The notes under the pieces were generated by a model. It saw only the letters and a list, made by a program, of their open reading frames with translations, had not been told where the DNA came from and did no database searches. 64,000 nt of DNA from the NCBI RefSeq assembly GCF_001953635.1, contig NZ_MEJH01000003.1, forward strand, positions 573,197-637,196, given 5' to 3'. Source of the DNA: Alteromonas abrolhosensis. GTDB lineage: Bacteria; Pseudomonadota; Gammaproteobacteria; Enterobacterales; Alteromonadaceae. Below are positions 42,939 through 52,269 of the stretch, piece after piece (within the stretch, counting starts at the first letter, position 1; every line of letters starts with the position of its first letter). The translations under genes and the position numbers were made by a program.

Positions 42939-44969
42939 TTATTCTTCAGCAACGACATAAATTTCACCGTCGTAAATACCTTGAACGGTGAGCTTCTGGC
43001 TTGCCAGTGCCTGAAGATAGTCAATATGCGCTTGCTCCACTTTTTGCCCCGGAACAATAAGCGGAATACCTGGAGGGTAAGGTGTAATTAAACCAGCTGC
43101 TGTACGTCCAATACTGTTTTGCCACGGGATGGCTTCTCTAGGGCTGAAAAACGCTTTCGACGGAAGATCATCTAAATGAATTGGCGGGATGTCTGCCGGC
43201 AACGGACTTTTGCTTTTGCGCTTGCTTAGATTAACAGCGCCATCATCAAGGCGTTTTAACGCATTGTATAATCTTACAATTTTCGAGCGCATTCCGCCTA
43301 GCGTAAGCAATACTAAAATAGTGCTGTGGGTAAACTTCTCGATTTCTAAACCGACCTCATCCATTAAGAAACGATGAATCTCTTGATTGGAGTAATCTAG
43401 CGCAGATACGTCAATTAAGATTTTAAGCGGATCGTGCCCAATGTTATCGCTTTCAAAGTGAGAAAACATATTCGCAAAGTCACTAGGCGAAAGTATTTTA
43501 AGTCGCTTGAACTTGGCCATTTGCGATTTGAGCTCGGCAACATTGCTCAATAGCTCATTAAGGATTTTGTAGCCTTCCATTTCCAGCTGTTGACGACAGA
43601 CATCAAGCGACGCAATTAGTTGATACTTAGGCGAGGTACTGGTGTGGATAGCAAACACTTCTTTAAAGAAGTCTTTATCGAAATCCGGATCGTTCACGTG
43701 AATAAACGATGCTTGCGAGAACGCCGACACCACTTTGTGGGCAGAGTGAGTGATATAGTCTGCCCCAGCTGCGATAGCGGAGTAGTCACGCAATGCAGGG
43801 TGGAACAAAGAATACGCAAACCACGCTTCGTCAATGAACACTTTAATGCCATGCTCATGGGCTAAATTTACCACCTGCTTAAGATCGGTAAGTAACCCGT
43901 CATAGGTACAACCCGTTAGTACGATAAGTTTAGCGTCGGTATTCTCTTCAATAAGTTGCTTAATTTGCGCCATTCTAGGCGGTGAAAAAATACCGTATTC
44001 AGGGTTAAATACACTGTCTAAATACACTGGCATGGCTCGCGCCTGAATAATGCCGTAGTGCACCGACTTGTGGCAGTTTCTGTCGGCAATTACTTTGTCG
44101 CCTTCACGCAACAACGTCTGCAAAATGATTTTGTTTGATGTCGAAGAACCATTCGTGACGAAATAGGAATGGCGAACTTCGAATGTATTGGCAACAGCGG
44201 CTTGCGCTTTTCCGATAGCGTGAGTGCCATCTGATAAGGAGCCCAGCGAGTCAACGCTTACCGATAAGTCACTGACGAATACGTTACGCCCGAAGAAACG
44301 GTAAAAATCACTGATATACGGTGAATTTCTAAAGCTTGCGCCACCACTGTGGCCTGGCGTATGCCATGAGTCGTTAGACTCCACTACATAGTCTTTGTAT
44401 TCAGTCCAAAACGGTGTTTCATTTCTGTCATCAAAGTCATTGATAATATAGCCCAAAATGGATTCTGGGTCTGAAATAATGTCGTTACGATAGAAGAACG
44501 ATTCAATGCCATTGGCTTGGTTTACAATATCCAACCCTTTTACTGCATCGCCTAAGACATACACGGGAAGCTCAGGGCGAATGCGTTTAATGGCGTCGAT
44601 AACTCTGGCATTGTTGTCTATTACTGCGTTGCGTGCAGACGGCTTTTCGCTGGTGGTTTTCTCGCTCGCGTTTTGTGAACTAACGCTTTCAGCTGCGGAG
44701 CTCATATTTTCATTAGATACGCCATTTAATGGCACTACGTCTGTCAGCTCTTTAACCTTCGCCACCACATCCCAGCTAAATACCACAGCCTGAATGTCAC
44801 CGTCTTCACGAACAAATTGTAGTGCCTTTGCAACGGAGTTCGCTTCAAGCAAGCTTATTTCAACGTCACTACGGTCAAAGTAAGTGATGGTGTTGCCTAT
44901 ACTCGAGGTGATTTGTTCCAATAAATCAACAGCATCTTCTATAACAAGAATTTTTAAATGAGGGCGCAT
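42939..44969 (-). CDS. Orn/Lys/Arg decarboxylase-family PLP enzyme
   Basis: Protein of 676 residues. An N-terminal receiver-like domain (HLKILVIEDAVDLLEQI, about 4-65) is followed by a Ser/Asn/Glu-rich insertion (about 80-125). The PLP fold has VTNGSSTSNKIILQTLLREGDKVIADRNCHKSVHYG and FIDEAWFAYSLFHP. The Schiff-base Lys lies in THSAHKVVSAFSQASF (about residue 413). The C-terminal domain ends PYPPGIPLIVPG, typical of these decarboxylases. Likely activity is ornithine, lysine or arginine decarboxylation, supplying polyamines or acid resistance. The substrate cannot be told from sequence. No antiporter gene is next to it, unlike inducible acid-resistance pairs. Confidence 0.9.
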   Translation of the reverse strand: MRPHLKILVIEDAVDLLEQITSSIGNTITYFDRSDVEISLLEANSVAKALQFVREDGDIQAVVFSWDVVAKVKELTDVVPLNGVSNENMSSAAESVSSQNASEKTTSEKPSARNAVIDNNARVIDAIKRIRPELPVYVLGDAVKGLDIVNQANGIESFFYRNDIISDPESILGYIINDFDDRNETPFWTEYKDYVVESNDSWHTPGHSGGASFRNSPYISDFYRFFGRNVFVSDLSVSVDSLGSLSDGTHAIGKAQAAVANTFEVRHSYFVTNGSSTSNKIILQTLLREGDKVIADRNCHKSVHYGIIQARAMPVYLDSVFNPEYGIFSPPRMAQIKQLIEENTDAKLIVLTGCTYDGLLTDLKQVVNLAHEHGIKVFIDEAWFAYSLFHPALRDYSAIAAGADYITHSAHKVVSAFSQASFIHVNDPDFDKDFFKEVFAIHTSTSPKYQLIASLDVCRQQLEMEGYKILNELLSNVAELKSQMAKFKRLKILSPSDFANMFSHFESDNIGHDPLKILIDVSALDYSNQEIHRFLMDEVGLEIEKFTHSTILVLLTLGGMRSKIVRLYNALKRLDDGAVNLSKRKSKSPLPADIPPIHLDDLPSKAFFSPREAIPWQNSIGRTAAGLITPYPPGIPLIVPGQKVEQAHIDYLQALASQKLTVQGIYDGEIYVVAEE

Positions 44970-45153
44970 TAACCAACCATGTAATTAATAATGAGCATTT
45001 AGCGCTAGGCTAAAACTCATAAAACTAAGAATCAATAAACTAAACACAGTAAAACTAAAAATAGTGTAACTCTGAATTTCACTGGTGTCGTGTAAACTCT
45101 TGCTATGTCGTAATAAAAGTGCCTAAACGAATTGGACGAGGGCTAAATCACTC

Positions 45154-45519
45154 ATGCACACACCTTCCCTTCAGAACCAATTCCCACACGCTTATCTTTC
45201 GAATTCAACAGAGCACACGAAGAACCTCCGAGAATTTCTACACTACGCGAAAAATGTGCTCCCTTCTATTGCTTCAACGAAGAAAAACACCTGGCCAATA
45301 CATCATGACCACTGTTTTCTACGGGTGATTTTGGACAATATTGTCGGCTGCGCATGGTATGAGGTTATTCCCTCGCCTGCCTACAAAAACCTGACCGACG
45401 AGCAAGTCAGCGCCGCGTTATGCCTTGCCAAACAAATAGCCACTGAAAGTGTCTCGCTTCACACGCTCAATCAACGCTCGAAACAATGGCGAAGTAAGCA
45501 GCTAAAACTGGTGTTTTAG
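45154..45519 (+). CDS. Conserved hypothetical protein
   Basis: Protein of 121 residues without signal peptide or membrane segment. The middle has the recognisable conserved stretch WPIHHDHCFLRVILDNIVGCAWYEVIPSPAYKNLTDEQ, which I remember from uncharacterised gammaproteobacterial proteins but cannot name. The two cysteines (DHCFL, GCAWY) with adjacent His residues might bind metal. The ATG has a GAGGG with rather long spacing (11 nt). The gene stands alone between a decarboxylase and a crotonase and is divergent from the decarboxylase. Confidence 0.6.
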   Translation: MHTPSLQNQFPHAYLSNSTEHTKNLREFLHYAKNVLPSIASTKKNTWPIHHDHCFLRVILDNIVGCAWYEVIPSPAYKNLTDEQVSAALCLAKQIATESVSLHTLNQRSKQWRSKQLKLVF

Positions 45520-45755
45520 TATGACAAAGCGTGTGAAATGGCGTACTAATAACGCAGAAGATCGACACTGGTAAAAAAGGAAGCTTATTTCAGAACTTTC
45601 ATTAATTATCACCGATATTCAGCGCATATATCCCGAAGATGACGTGTAAAGCACTATCATAATAGATATCAATTACCTACAATCACTGCTAAAAAGTTGC
45701 GCTTAATAGAGTGTGACGTACATTAATTCCTACTCAGAAAGTTATAGGACATACC

Positions 45756-46412
45756 ATGGCGTTTAATTTATCTATAAATAACGATATTGCAGTAATCACC
45801 TTTGACGACGGAAAAGTTAACGCCGTAGGCTTTGAGCTTATACAGCAGTTGAACGACGCACTTGATGAAGCCGAGCAAAACGCGAAAGCGGTTGTATTAC
45901 ACGGGGGTGAAGGTAAGTTTTGCGGAGGGTTTGATTTATCGGTAATGAAAGCCGACGATAAAACTAAGCAACACGAGCTAGTGTCAAAAGGCGCTGAGTT
46001 AATCGTGCGCCTCTATAGCTTCCCTCTTCCTGTTGTCGTTGCTGCAGAAGGTCACAGCATTGCAATGGGCGCAATTATGCTTATGGCTGCCGATCTACGC
46101 ATTGGTAAAGATGCAGACACCAAATATGGTCTTAATGAAACCGCCATTGGTATGGTACTCCCGCCTTTCGGTATGGAGCTAGCCAAAGCCAGACTAGTAA
46201 ATACGTCTCAAACGGAAGCATTGCTTTTTTCACGGATTTACCAAGGTAAAGAAGCCGTTAAAGCGGGTTTTATCGACGCGGCTGTACCGCAAGAACAAGT
46301 TTTAGCGACGGCCATGGGTTATGCAGAAAAATTGAAGATGCTGCCTAGACAGTCCTTTGCCGAATCTAAGCTTCAGCTTCGCAAAGAAACGCTAGAAAAA
46401 ATGAAAGGTTAA
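45756..46412 (+). CDS. Crotonase/enoyl-CoA hydratase-family protein
   Basis: Protein of 218 residues with a crotonase fold and a short C-terminus. Oxyanion-hole sequence GGEGKFCGGFDLSVM and the second region VVAAEGHSIAMGAIMLMAADLRIG are present, with FGMELAKARL and EAVKAGFIDAAVP following. Likely a fatty-acyl-CoA hydratase or isomerase, but catalytic acids are not clearly identified: position 2 has ETAIG instead of a typical Glu pair. It is shorter than FadB-type hydratases. AGGA lies 6 nt before the ATG, and it is transcribed alone. Confidence 0.85.
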   Translation: MAFNLSINNDIAVITFDDGKVNAVGFELIQQLNDALDEAEQNAKAVVLHGGEGKFCGGFDLSVMKADDKTKQHELVSKGAELIVRLYSFPLPVVVAAEGHSIAMGAIMLMAADLRIGKDADTKYGLNETAIGMVLPPFGMELAKARLVNTSQTEALLFSRIYQGKEAVKAGFIDAAVPQEQVLATAMGYAEKLKMLPRQSFAESKLQLRKETLEKMKG

Positions 46413-46490
46413 TGTTGTACAAGTATGGCCTCATTGTGGGTGTTTTTAGCATCTCCTTTCGACAGGCTGTTCACATAAACACTTAATCTA

Positions 46491-46529
46491 AAGCAACGGG
46501 TTACAACAGTTTGTTTTAACCCGTTGCTT
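46491..46529. terminator. Long hairpin between convergent genes
   Basis: AAGCAACGGGTTA and TAACCCGTTGCTT form a perfect 13-bp stem with a 13-nt loop. It stands between the crotonase gene and the convergent DUF962 gene and could terminate both. The flanking T or A tracts are short. Confidence 0.7.
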
Positions 46530-46590
46530 ATGAAGCGCTATATTCGAAAAATTTCCAAGCAATCAGCTTAAGCATCAACATTATTTACTA

Positions 46591-47109
46591 CTATTGCTTA
46601 ATTGGCCCCGAACGGCGTTCAATTTCGTCTTTAAGTGCACTTCTAAGGCCTAGCTCAAAGCTCAACTCCGCGAGCACAAATAATGGCCCTATTGCTAAGC
46701 CCATAATATCGTCGACAAAGGCTGGCTTTTTCCCCTCAAAGTGATGACCGATAAACTGCAATATCCAACCACCGACAAAAATGCCAAGCGAAACAGCAAG
46801 CCATACCCCTACGTCATATTGAGCGATGGGCTGAGCAAAATAGACCATAGCGCCGGTGATCAACGTCATCACTATGCCAAGTTTTACATCTAGCTTAATA
46901 TAAAACGCGTTACCAATCGCCCACACGAACAAGGCTGGGCTTATAGTCATGTCCCCAAAAATTGGGGCGCTAACGAGAAAAGCTGGTTTACTAAGAAGAC
47001 AGAAAACCGAAAAAACAATTAGCGGAATACCGACGTAATGTGTGTATATATTTCTCTGATCTCTATGATACTTGGCGTATTCACTCAAGTGCTGTTCTAA
47101 ATTTTTCAT
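46591..47109 (-). CDS. DUF962/Mpo1-like membrane protein
   Basis: Integral membrane protein of 172 residues with four to five helices. It opens with EQHLSEYAKYHRDQRNIYTHYVGIP, the His-containing motif of the DUF962/YGL010w family, and has GWILQFIGHHFEGKKPAFVDDIMGLAIGPLFVLAEL later, with the second conserved His motif. Yeast Mpo1, from this family, is an iron-dependent dioxygenase that alpha-oxidises 2-hydroxy fatty acids. A related activity is possible but unproven here. No linked genes give a clue. Confidence 0.85.
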   Translation of the reverse strand: MKNLEQHLSEYAKYHRDQRNIYTHYVGIPLIVFSVFCLLSKPAFLVSAPIFGDMTISPALFVWAIGNAFYIKLDVKLGIVMTLITGAMVYFAQPIAQYDVGVWLAVSLGIFVGGWILQFIGHHFEGKKPAFVDDIMGLAIGPLFVLAELSFELGLRSALKDEIERRSGPIKQ

Positions 47110-47297
47110 ACTGCATTAACCACAAGTTATATCGAGGTTTCAGTTTACTCCGTGAATGTTCTTTTGGACTGTCGTTTCAACGACAAAGTGCAGGCAAAGT
47201 GACGTGTTTTCCCACCGGTTGGTATTAGCCATTAAAGGTGAACTTAGTTGGCAATAGGGAATCATAGTGAAATTGATAAAAAAAAATGGGAGTTTTC

Positions 47298-48155
47298 ATG
47301 ACTTACAGGAAGTACCTTTGGGCTTTGACGAGTTCAGCACTTCTCTCTCTAACGGCGTGCAGCTCAGTATCCTCTCTCTATTCAGATGAAAGCGAAAGGC
47401 ATGGTGCAAAAAGCAGTGAAGAACAAACTGAAAGTAAACAACTTACGCTAGCTGCTAGTCACTGGCAGGTTGAAAGTATAGACCAAGCAGGAGTTATCGA
47501 TTTCAGCCATGTCACAGTTAACGTAAATTCAAATGGTGACACGAGCAGAGTGAGCGGCAGTACCGGTTGTAATCAATTTACTGCGGCGCTGAGAGCGGGC
47601 GACGCCGAGAAAGTATTCAGTGATAAAAGTGCAACAGCGTCGTTCTCTACTAACAATATCATCCTTACTAAAAAGGCGTGTGCGCCTGCGCTGATGAAAC
47701 AAGAACAGCGCTTCATTGACATGCTTACTGCGTCGACGAAATATTCTATAGTGGGTAATACTTGGCTTGTGCTTTACGACAGTAATGGCAGTGAGACAAT
47801 TAAAGCTATCACTGCTCAGGTTTCACAATCGACATCCAACAACCAGGCAAATACTATATCGTCTGAACTTGCTTCATCGCAAAAACAAGACGTTGTTAGC
47901 TCGAAGGAACAGGGATCGTCTAAAACGTATCAATGCGAAACACCTAACGCCAATATAGCTACGTTACGTGTAAATACGCTCGGGCCGGAAACATTGGCCT
48001 TATCGTTAAACAATACTCATCATATCGTGCAATTATCCCGTTCAGCATCTGGCGCCAAATACACCAACAACAAGAATGTAGTGTTTTGGAATAAAGGCGA
48101 TGTTGCCACCTTGTCCATTAACTCAGGTTATTACCACTGTAGTGTAAACAGCTAA
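47298..48155 (+). CDS. META and MliC two-domain lipoprotein
   Basis: Lipoprotein of 285 residues. Lipobox LTAC gives a lipidated Cys near residue 21. A linker leads to a META/HslJ-like domain (ASHWQVESIDQAG to TWLVLYDSNG, about 50-165), with the signature GSTGCNQFTAAL and TKKACAPALMKQEQRFIDML. A Ser-rich linker follows, then a C-terminal MliC-type domain (YQCETPNANIATLRV, SRSASGAKYTNNKNVVFWNKGDVATLSI, YHCS). MliC proteins inhibit C-type lysozyme through the conserved S-x-SGA-x-Y and KG segments. The ATG has GGGAG 5 nt upstream; a start four codons earlier lacks it. The combination suggests envelope defence against lysozyme-like attack, which is inference. Confidence 0.82.
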   Translation: MTYRKYLWALTSSALLSLTACSSVSSLYSDESERHGAKSSEEQTESKQLTLAASHWQVESIDQAGVIDFSHVTVNVNSNGDTSRVSGSTGCNQFTAALRAGDAEKVFSDKSATASFSTNNIILTKKACAPALMKQEQRFIDMLTASTKYSIVGNTWLVLYDSNGSETIKAITAQVSQSTSNNQANTISSELASSQKQDVVSSKEQGSSKTYQCETPNANIATLRVNTLGPETLALSLNNTHHIVQLSRSASGAKYTNNKNVVFWNKGDVATLSINSGYYHCSVNS

Positions 48156-48946
48156 AGCACGGTGACGTGTTCCTACGTTTATTCTCGGTAGGACGTTACC
48201 TCATTAAAAACTGAGTTTAACCGCTAGGAAACGCCTAAGCATTCGTTTCATAGTTAAAAGTAAAGAGAGAAACGCAGCTATGCGTACTTTCTTTACTTTT
48301 CAGCTCGGCTTAATTTCCTCTCTTCCGCCATCGCTTTATCGCACTTTAAAAATGTCTCTCTTAAGACCCCACAGTTTTACCGTGCAACTGCATCGGCGTT
48401 AATCCCTTTACCTGAAGTGCGTAATTTTTCGCTTCTTAGCTGCCACCCAATTAGTTTCAGTTAAACATTTTTCACGGGTCAACCCTTTGCTTAGTGTGAA
48501 TTCCATACAAGGTTAGTCAAATCTTTATATATTTAATGTAAAGCATTTAGCCCATTAAAATCATAAAGTTACATAACAAATTAGCGTATTAAAGAATTGG
48601 CAACACACCGTTAAGTAATGCTCACAAGTTGAAACAATAATTAGAACACTATACAATTTATTTTTATTGAACGACCAATTAAAATAAAACTTGTCGTAGA
48701 AAGGCTTACAAAAGTGCGTCTTAAAACCCGCAGAAATACGACTATTGCGCAGCAAGTCACCATAGTTTTGGCGAAGTATGAAGGATTTATTTCGACGGGT
48801 TTCACATATAAGTGAGAAAAATAGTTTCAACACTATTCATCGTTTTGCAACGATTTCTACGTATCAAGTTGTACGCAATAGAAGTTAACGCGCGGAACCC
48901 GTTAATTGGCGAACGTTTTAGTCTTTTTAAAAGTAGGAGTTTATGC
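48156..48946. other. Long non-coding region upstream of betB
   Basis: About 790 bp with no ORF that has both a ribosome-binding site and a plausible product; the longest reading frames are AT-rich and antisense. It contains a long hairpin at 48256-48300 and a BetI-like half-site TTGAACG within ATTGAACGACCAAT at 48666-48679. Its length exceeds a normal promoter region, so a small RNA or lost gene is possible, but I recognise neither. Confidence 0.45.
48256..48300. terminator. Long hairpin downstream of the META-MliC gene
   Basis: AAAAGTAAAGA and TCTTTACTTTT pair perfectly over 11 bp. Inside, CGCA and TGCG pair around GCTA, giving a stem of more than 15 bp ending in TTTT. It lies 100 nt after the lipoprotein stop. 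Its near-symmetry means it could terminate transcripts from either side or be a structured RNA. Confidence 0.6.
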
Positions 48947-50413
48947 ATGTCATTACCGACTTATCAGAATTTCATTCACGGCAAGCCGATGGCAAACAAA
49001 AGCAAAGAAACCTTTGCAGTAACCAACCCCGCAACCGGTGAGGTAATTTACCACGTAGAAGTGGCTGATGAGTTTATTCAACAAGAAGCAATTAGAAGCG
49101 CGAAAGAAGGTTTTGCGGTGTGGTCGGCAATGATGCCCATTGAAAGAACCCGCATTCTTAATAAAGCGGTTGCATTGCTTCGTGAGCGTAATGACGAACT
49201 CGCTAAGTTAGAAGTACTCGATACCGGAAAGCCTATTCAAGAGGCGGATTGTGTAGATATTGAAACTGGCGCTGACGTTATTGAGTATTATGCAGGTCTT
49301 GCCCCTACACAACTAGGTACCCAGCAGCCAGTGGGTGGCGATTTCTTCTATACGCGCAAAGAAGCACTAGGTATTTGTGCTGGTATTGGCGCATGGAACT
49401 ACCCTATCCAAATTGCTTGCTGGAAGTCTGGTCCTGCTCTTGCCGCAGGTAATGCGTTTATATTTAAACCGTCAGAAGAAACGCCAATGGGTGCACTAAA
49501 ACTGGCTGAAATTTTCACCGAAGCCGGCGTACCTGACGGCGTATTCAATGTGGTTCAAGGCGCAGCACAAGTAGGCCAGTGGCTTACAAACAGCCCTGAC
49601 ATTGAAAAAGTATCGTTTACTGGTGAAGTAGGCACAGGTAAAAAAGTGATGCAAAGCGCCGCTGCGTCTAACTTGAAAGACGTTACGATGGAGCTTGGCG
49701 GGAAGTCACCGCTTGTGGTATTTGAAGATGCCGACATTAGCCAGGCTGTTAGTGCCGCAATGCTGGGTAATTTCTATACCCAAGGTGAAATCTGCACTAA
49801 CTGCACCCGTGTTTACGTTCAACGTTCTGTGTATCAAGCCTTTATTGATGAGCTTAAAACCCGTACCGAAAACAACATTGTTATGGGCGACCCGCTAGAC
49901 CCTAACGTAAACCTAGGGGCACTTATTTCTAAGAAGCACCAAGAGCTGGTACTGAGTTACATTGCCAAAGGAAAAGAAGAAGGCGCAACGCTGCTAACCG
50001 GTGGTAATGCAGCCTCTCCGGCATCTGCACCAAATGGCTATTTTGTCGAACCAACAATTTTCACAGACTGCACCGACGATATGACCATCGTTAAAGAAGA
50101 GATCTTCGGCCCAGTAATGAGCGTGTTGGTGTTCGATGATGAAGACGAGGTGATCGCTCGCGCAAATGACACCGAGCTAGGTCTGGCTGCGGGTGTATTT
50201 AGTAAAGATATTCAGCGTGCCCACCGCGTTATCCACCAGCTACAAGCAGGTATTTGCTGGATAAATGCCTATGGGAACTCTCCTGCTGAAATGCCTGTTG
50301 GCGGTTACAAGCAGTCAGGTATTGGGCGTGAGAACGGCGTCGAAACGCTTAATAGCTACACACAAACCAAGTCGGTTTATGTAGGTATGAGTCAAATTGA
50401 GAGCCCGTTTTAA
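48947..50413 (+). CDS. betB: Betaine aldehyde dehydrogenase
   Basis: Oxidises betaine aldehyde to glycine betaine with NAD(P)+, the second step of choline-to-betaine conversion. The 488-residue protein begins [20 protein letters not shown]. Catalytic features are the oxyanion Asn in [26 protein letters not shown], the general-base Glu in [18 protein letters not shown], and the nucleophilic Cys in [14 protein letters not shown]. The chosen ATG has AGGAG 7 nt upstream; a 45-codon longer frame has no support. It heads an operon with betA and lies in a choline locus with a BCCT transporter. The BetI repressor gene is absent from the window. Confidence 0.96.
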   Translation: MSLPTYQNFIHGKPMANKSKETFAVTNPATGEVIYHVEVADEFIQQEAIRSAKEGFAVWSAMMPIERTRILNKAVALLRERNDELAKLEVLDTGKPIQEADCVDIETGADVIEYYAGLAPTQLGTQQPVGGDFFYTRKEALGICAGIGAWNYPIQIACWKSGPALAAGNAFIFKPSEETPMGALKLAEIFTEAGVPDGVFNVVQGAAQVGQWLTNSPDIEKVSFTGEVGTGKKVMQSAAASNLKDVTMELGGKSPLVVFEDADISQAVSAAMLGNFYTQGEICTNCTRVYVQRSVYQAFIDELKTRTENNIVMGDPLDPNVNLGALISKKHQELVLSYIAKGKEEGATLLTGGNAASPASAPNGYFVEPTIFTDCTDDMTIVKEEIFGPVMSVLVFDDEDEVIARANDTELGLAAGVFSKDIQRAHRVIHQLQAGICWINAYGNSPAEMPVGGYKQSGIGRENGVETLNSYTQTKSVYVGMSQIESPF

Positions 50414-50431
50414 GCCTAAGAAGGAGTACAT

Positions 50432-52084
50432 ATGCAGACATTCGATTACATTATTGTTGGAGCAGGTTCAGCGGGCTGTGTGCTGGCTAACCGCTTATCA
50501 GAAGACCCAAATCACAAGGTACTACTACTTGAAACCGGCGGCTCAGACAAAAGCATTTTCATAAAAATGCCAACGGCGCTGTCTATTCCTATGAATACCG
50601 ACAAGTATGCGTGGCAATTCAATACAGAAAAAGAGCCGTACTTAAACAACCGTGAAATGCATTGCCCGCGCGGTAAAGTGTTGGGCGGCTCGTCATCCAT
50701 TAATGGAATGGTATACGTACGCGGCCACGCCAAAGACTTTGATGAATGGGAAGCTCACGGCGCAGAGGGCTGGAACTATCAAGCATGCCTGCCCTATTTC
50801 CAGAAGGCGGAAACCTGGTACAAAGGTAACGACGCTTATCGTGGTGGCAATGGCGAACTCGGTGTTAATAACGGCAACGAAATGAAGAACCCGCTTTACA
50901 CGGCGTTCATTAAAGCCGGCGAACAGGCGGGCTACGACATCACAAGTGATTATAACGGCAAGCAACAAGAAGGCTTTGGGCCTATGCATATGACCGTGAA
51001 AGACGGTGTACGCAGTTCAGCAAGCCGTGAATATCTTGATCCGATAAAATCACGCAAGAATTTAACCATAGTGACTGGCGCATTGGTTACTAAGGTCGTG
51101 CTGGAAGATAAAGTGGCGAAAGGCGTAGAGTATGTGGTTAACGGCAAAGCTCTAACTGCAGCAACGTCTAACGAAGTTATCTTAAGTGCCGGCTCTATTG
51201 GTTCACCGCACATCCTGCAACTTTCTGGAATTGGCGATAAAGACATTCTTGAAAAAGCGGGTATTGAAGTTAAGCACCACCTGCCGGGTGTGGGCCAAAA
51301 CCTGCAAGATCATTTGGAATTCTATTTCCAGTACAAGTGCAAGCAGCCAATAACGTTAAATCGCAAACTGGGCTTAATTTCAAAAGGTTTGATCGGCGCT
51401 CGTTGGTTATTTACCCGCTCTGGATTAGGGGCAACGAACCACTTTGAATCATGCGCATTCATTCGCTCGAAAGCTGATGTGGAATGGCCTGATATTCAGT
51501 ACCACTTCTTGCCAGCAGCCATCCGATATGACGGTAAATCAGCGTTTGATGGCGATGGCTTTCAAGTGCACGTGGGCCACAACAAACCCAAAAGTAGAGG
51601 TAGCGTAACCGTTCAGTCTTCTGACCCAACGGTGCCACCAAAAATCTTGTTCAACTACTTGCAACATCAAGATGATATCGAAGGGTTTAGAGCATGCGTA
51701 AGACTTACAAGAGAAATCATCGCACAGCCAGCGTTCGACGACTTCAGAGACGGCGAAATTCAGCCTGGCGAGCACATTCAGACGGATGAAGAAATAGATG
51801 CCTTCGTGCGTGAAGCCGTTGAAAGTGCTTACCATCCATCGTGCTCGTGCAAAATGGGTGAAGATGAAATGGCAGTAGTAGATTCTCAAACCAATGTGCA
51901 TGGCATTGAGGGTTTACGCGTGGTGGACTCGTCTATTTTCCCAACCATTCCGAACGGAAACTTGAATGCGCCAACCATCATGGTAGCGGAAAAGGCGGCA
52001 GATATTATCCTAGGGAAACCGGCGTTACCGCCACAAAATGTGCCCGTGGATATTCATCCAAACTGGCAAACCCAACAACGCTAG
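50432..52084 (+). CDS. betA: Choline dehydrogenase
   Basis: FAD-dependent GMC oxidoreductase of 550 residues that oxidises choline to betaine aldehyde, probably at the inner membrane. FAD motif [21 protein letters not shown] (3-23) is followed by [27 protein letters not shown] and the GMC second signature [15 protein letters not shown]. The C-terminal substrate region has [12 protein letters not shown] with the catalytic His and a final [24 protein letters not shown] lies 5 nt before the ATG, 18 nt after betB. The pair makes glycine betaine for osmoprotection. Confidence 0.96.
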   Translation: MQTFDYIIVGAGSAGCVLANRLSEDPNHKVLLLETGGSDKSIFIKMPTALSIPMNTDKYAWQFNTEKEPYLNNREMHCPRGKVLGGSSSINGMVYVRGHAKDFDEWEAHGAEGWNYQACLPYFQKAETWYKGNDAYRGGNGELGVNNGNEMKNPLYTAFIKAGEQAGYDITSDYNGKQQEGFGPMHMTVKDGVRSSASREYLDPIKSRKNLTIVTGALVTKVVLEDKVAKGVEYVVNGKALTAATSNEVILSAGSIGSPHILQLSGIGDKDILEKAGIEVKHHLPGVGQNLQDHLEFYFQYKCKQPITLNRKLGLISKGLIGARWLFTRSGLGATNHFESCAFIRSKADVEWPDIQYHFLPAAIRYDGKSAFDGDGFQVHVGHNKPKSRGSVTVQSSDPTVPPKILFNYLQHQDDIEGFRACVRLTREIIAQPAFDDFRDGEIQPGEHIQTDEEIDAFVREAVESAYHPSCSCKMGEDEMAVVDSQTNVHGIEGLRVVDSSIFPTIPNGNLNAPTIMVAEKAADIILGKPALPPQNVPVDIHPNWQTQQR

Positions 52085-52106
52085 GTAGTTAAACTATTTT
52101 GCACCA

Positions 52107-52133
52107 GTGCGCTTATTTATTAAAAGAGCGCAC
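52107..52133 (+). terminator. Hairpin after betA
   Basis: GTGCGCT and AGCGCAC form a 7-bp stem with a 13-nt AT-rich loop. It lies 22 nt past betA. There is no T-tract, so it may process or partly terminate the transcript before the transporter gene. Confidence 0.45.
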
Positions 52134-52218
52134 CTTCCACAGTGCCTACATTTGGCCGATTAGAGCGGCTTCAGCATGTAGATGGGTGGGCTTTTATATA
52201 ACGAAAAAAGGAAAAAAC

Positions 52219-52269
52219 ATGTTTCATTTTTATCAATATTGGGAGGGTGATAATGACAGTATGGCTTAG
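52219..52269 (+). CDS. Short leader ORF overlapping the BCCT gene start
   Basis: Sixteen codons (MFHFYQYWEGDNDSMA) follow an AAAGGA ribosome-binding site with 6 nt spacing, better than many genes here. The ORF covers the transporter's ribosome-binding site and ends 14 nt inside that gene in another frame, so ribosomes translating it would affect initiation at the transporter ATG. Coupling or a regulatory role is inferred from position only. Confidence 0.45.
   Translation: MFHFYQYWEGDNDSMA

Noticed and set aside
48561..48833. Minus-strand 90-codon ORF in the gap before betB
   Set aside because: AT-rich, no ribosome-binding site, Cys- and Phe-rich composition unlike a real protein, and no recognisable domain.
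48812..48946. N-terminal extension of betB
   Set aside because: No ribosome-binding site, and homologous proteins begin at the [13 protein letters not shown] position with AGGAG just upstream.
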